Shown one piece after another: positions 62,341 through 64,000 of a stretch of 64,000 nucleotides of DNA. The DNA lies in NCBI RefSeq assembly GCF_900187035.1, contig NZ_LT906446.1, positions 124,001 through 188,000 on the forward strand, in the 5' to 3' direction. This DNA comes from Megamonas hypermegale. Its GTDB lineage: Bacteria > Bacillota > Negativicutes > Selenomonadales > Selenomonadaceae. The position numbers and the translations under genes are program-made. Each line of letters opens with the position of its first letter. Position 1 is the first letter of the stretch. The notes beneath the pieces were generated by a model. The model was not told the origin of the DNA, ran no database searches, and saw only the letters and a list, made by a program, of their open reading frames with translations.

Positions 62341-64000
62341 ATGGTAAAATTCTTAGTAACTATATGCTTAATGTTATTGCTAGGAGTTAGCCCTGTACTG
62401 GCAATGCCGGAGATAATGACGACTGACCAGATAAGACCGGGAATGCAGGGTTACGCTGAAACAATGATACAAGGCAATCAAAAAGTAGATTTTAATGTCG
62501 AGATAATGGGCGTAGTTAATAATGGAAATGGTAGTTCTAAACAAATTTTAGCTAAAGCTTCAGGTGCGCTTATAGATGATACAAACGGTGTTATTCATGG
62601 AATGAGCGGTAGCCCTGTATATGTGAACGGAAAATTAATTGGTGCTGTAGCTCGTAGCGTGGGACAGGATGTTTTGCCGTATAAATTTTACATTACGCCG
62701 ATTGAAGAAATGTTAAAAATTTGGCAACTACCAGACCCATTATCAACTATCAATAAATCAGGTGTAAAATCCGTAAATGTGCCAACTGCAGATGAATATA
62801 AAGAAAAGCAAGAGTCTTTTGATGAAGATATAGATAAGGAAATAGAAAAATATAAATCAAAAGTATTGGCTACACCAGAAGGTGAAGACAGAGAAAAAGG
62901 CAAGGCACAAACACGTTTAGAAGAAATTTTGCGCGATTTTGATGGTGATAAAACTGATACTGAAAAAGCTGATTTAAATGAAGAAACTAGCGAAGTAAAA
63001 GGCAGTGAAAAACAGTCTGAAAATACATCGGATAAAACTTCAGAAAAAATAAATGAGAATAAATTTGAAGATAAAAATGCTGATGTAAAAGAAAGTGACA
63101 TCAAAAATGAAGAAGAAAAAGCAGTAGAAAATACAGATAAAGTAGAAAAAGATGCTGAAACTGAAAAATCTTTAGAAGATGGAAATAAAGAAGAAAATAA
63201 ATCTGTTGAAACTAAAAAAGAAGATAATGCAGAAATAAAAGAAGATAGTGCAGATAAAGAAGTTAAAGAAACGGTAGAAGATAAGAAAACAGAAAAAACA
63301 ACAGATGAAACTGAAAAAGATACTGTCAAAAAAGATGATAAAACTGAAAAATCCTCAGAAGATGAAGATAAAATCGTTGAAGTTAAAAAAGATGATGATG
63401 AAAAAGTAAAAGAAGATAACACAAAAGATGAAGTAAAAGAGGATAAAAAGGAAGATAAGGCAAAAGAAGAAGCTGAGGCTGCTGAGAATGAAAGATTTTT
63501 AAAGGCTTTGGCAAGAGTTAATGCTGCTGGTGCTGAAAAGAAATTAAATGAAGAAATATCTATAACGCAGTTTATTTTAGATAGCATAGCTAAACAGCGA
63601 GAAATAAATAAGAGCAGTTACAGTATGCCTATTGATGTATATGTATCAGGATTTACAGGTAATTCATTTGAAGTTTTAAAACAAAATTTAGCAAATGATA
63701 ATATGATACCGTATCAAGGCGTTGTTTTTAGCAGTGATGCAATCGGCAGTTTAAATACTGATATAAGAGAAAATGCATCATTGAGTGCAGGCGATGCTAT
63801 TGGTGTAGTAATGGTTTATGGTGATTTCTTTGCTGGCGGAACTGGAACAGTAACAATGGTTGATGGAGATAAAATTTTAGCTTTTGGTCATCCAATGACT
63901 TATAAAGGAAATGTGAATTATTTCTTAACAGATGCTGATGTTATTGGTACAGCTGGTGGTATTTTAAATGGTGTAAAAGTAAGTTCATTTGGTAAAATTA
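62341..64000 (+). CDS. SpoIVB (S55) peptidase-like protein, partial at window end
   Basis: An open frame of at least 553 codons, cut by the window end. After a signal peptide (about 1-21) the S55 core begins: LDDTNGV-like LIDDTNGVIHGMSGSPVYVNGK (catalytic Ser in GMSGSP, about residue 91). The core is then interrupted by a ~230-residue Lys/Glu/Asp-rich low-complexity insert (about 150-380) and resumes with ITQFILDSIAKQREINKSSY, and FGHPM, the His motif, near residue 516. The active-site order Ser then His fits S55 in reverse order relative to a standard chymotrypsin fold, so function needs testing. No PDZ is visible in the available part. Confidence 0.75.
   Translation, partial: MVKFLVTICLMLLLGVSPVLAMPEIMTTDQIRPGMQGYAETMIQGNQKVDFNVEIMGVVNNGNGSSKQILAKASGALIDDTNGVIHGMSGSPVYVNGKLIGAVARSVGQDVLPYKFYITPIEEMLKIWQLPDPLSTINKSGVKSVNVPTADEYKEKQESFDEDIDKEIEKYKSKVLATPEGEDREKGKAQTRLEEILRDFDGDKTDTEKADLNEETSEVKGSEKQSENTSDKTSEKINENKFEDKNADVKESDIKNEEEKAVENTDKVEKDAETEKSLEDGNKEENKSVETKKEDNAEIKEDSADKEVKETVEDKKTEKTTDETEKDTVKKDDKTEKSSEDEDKIVEVKKDDDEKVKEDNTKDEVKEDKKEDKAKEEAEAAENERFLKALARVNAAGAEKKLNEEISITQFILDSIAKQREINKSSYSMPIDVYVSGFTGNSFEVLKQNLANDNMIPYQGVVFSSDAIGSLNTDIRENASLSAGDAIGVVMVYGDFFAGGTGTVTMVDGDKILAFGHPMTYKGNVNYFLTDADVIGTAGGILNGVKVSSFGKI

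Noticed and set aside
62688-63587. 299-residue Ser/Phe-rich ORF on the minus strand
   Set aside because: It is the complement of the Lys/Glu/Asp-rich insert of the S55-like gene; GAA/GAT/AAA codons read backwards give Ser and Phe. No ribosome site or family features.
1-64000. CRISPR array
   Set aside because: I noticed no series of regularly spaced direct repeats and no cas genes.

Overview
The window looks like a chromosomal segment of an AT-rich, diderm Firmicute of the class Negativicutes; a Megamonas-like gut anaerobe is my best guess. The reasons are the low GC with Firmicute-style genes (NfnAB, ThiT, an S55/SpoIVB-family protein, AGGAGG ribosome sites, U-tract terminators) next to an outer-membrane beta-barrel porin with a signal peptide. 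The genus is inference; there is no 16S rRNA gene here.

Layout. 0.2-5.3 kb: a five-gene NikABCDE/Opp-type ABC importer operon. 5.4-8.6 kb: a porin behind a Fur-box-like site, a MATE exporter and a TetR regulator. 8.9-27.1 kb: ordinary housekeeping and transport genes (Tat-exported HD-domain protein, stalk-domain protein, recG, VTT membrane protein, dapB-asd, DUF169 protein, MFS exporter, thiT, nfo, dicarboxylate symporter, metF-like, nfnAB, PNPOx-family protein, DEDDh exonuclease, tRNA-Leu, FMN reductase). 55.9-64.0 kb: sucCD, an LDH-like dehydrogenase, mreB, a phosphodiester glycosidase, a small lipoyl-like protein and a partial S55 peptidase-like protein.

27.4-46.6 kb is the exciting part: a single-direction, very AT-rich operon that reads as a contractile-injection-type system. 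It has a clear VgrG-like spike (gp27 + OB + beta-helix), a small protein just before it that could be the tube, a large sheath candidate, a PAAR-like (DUF4280) protein fused to an AHH/HNH nuclease with an Imm11-like immunity gene behind it, and a baseplate candidate. Unusually it also carries two very large Hsp70/actin-fold proteins, a coiled-coil protein with a GrpE-like tail, a YaaW-family and an EcsC-family protein and a 47-residue cationic peptide. I see no ClpV-type AAA+ ATPase, no phage capsid, terminase or integrase. A WYL regulator heads the operon and two paralogous XRE regulators that share an upstream palindrome bracket it.

46.7-53.5 kb: the second XRE gene, zinc-ribbon/DUF805 proteins and secreted or lipoprotein genes. 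The last of these is split by an IStron: a group I intron core joined to an IS200/IS605-type tnpB with its omega-RNA end. The tnpB copy is dead (one nonsense codon). Removing the element rejoins the host gene in frame. 53.6-55.7 kb: a Hanks-type kinase with a DFD motif and a convergent HTH gene, possibly functionally tied to the injection locus.
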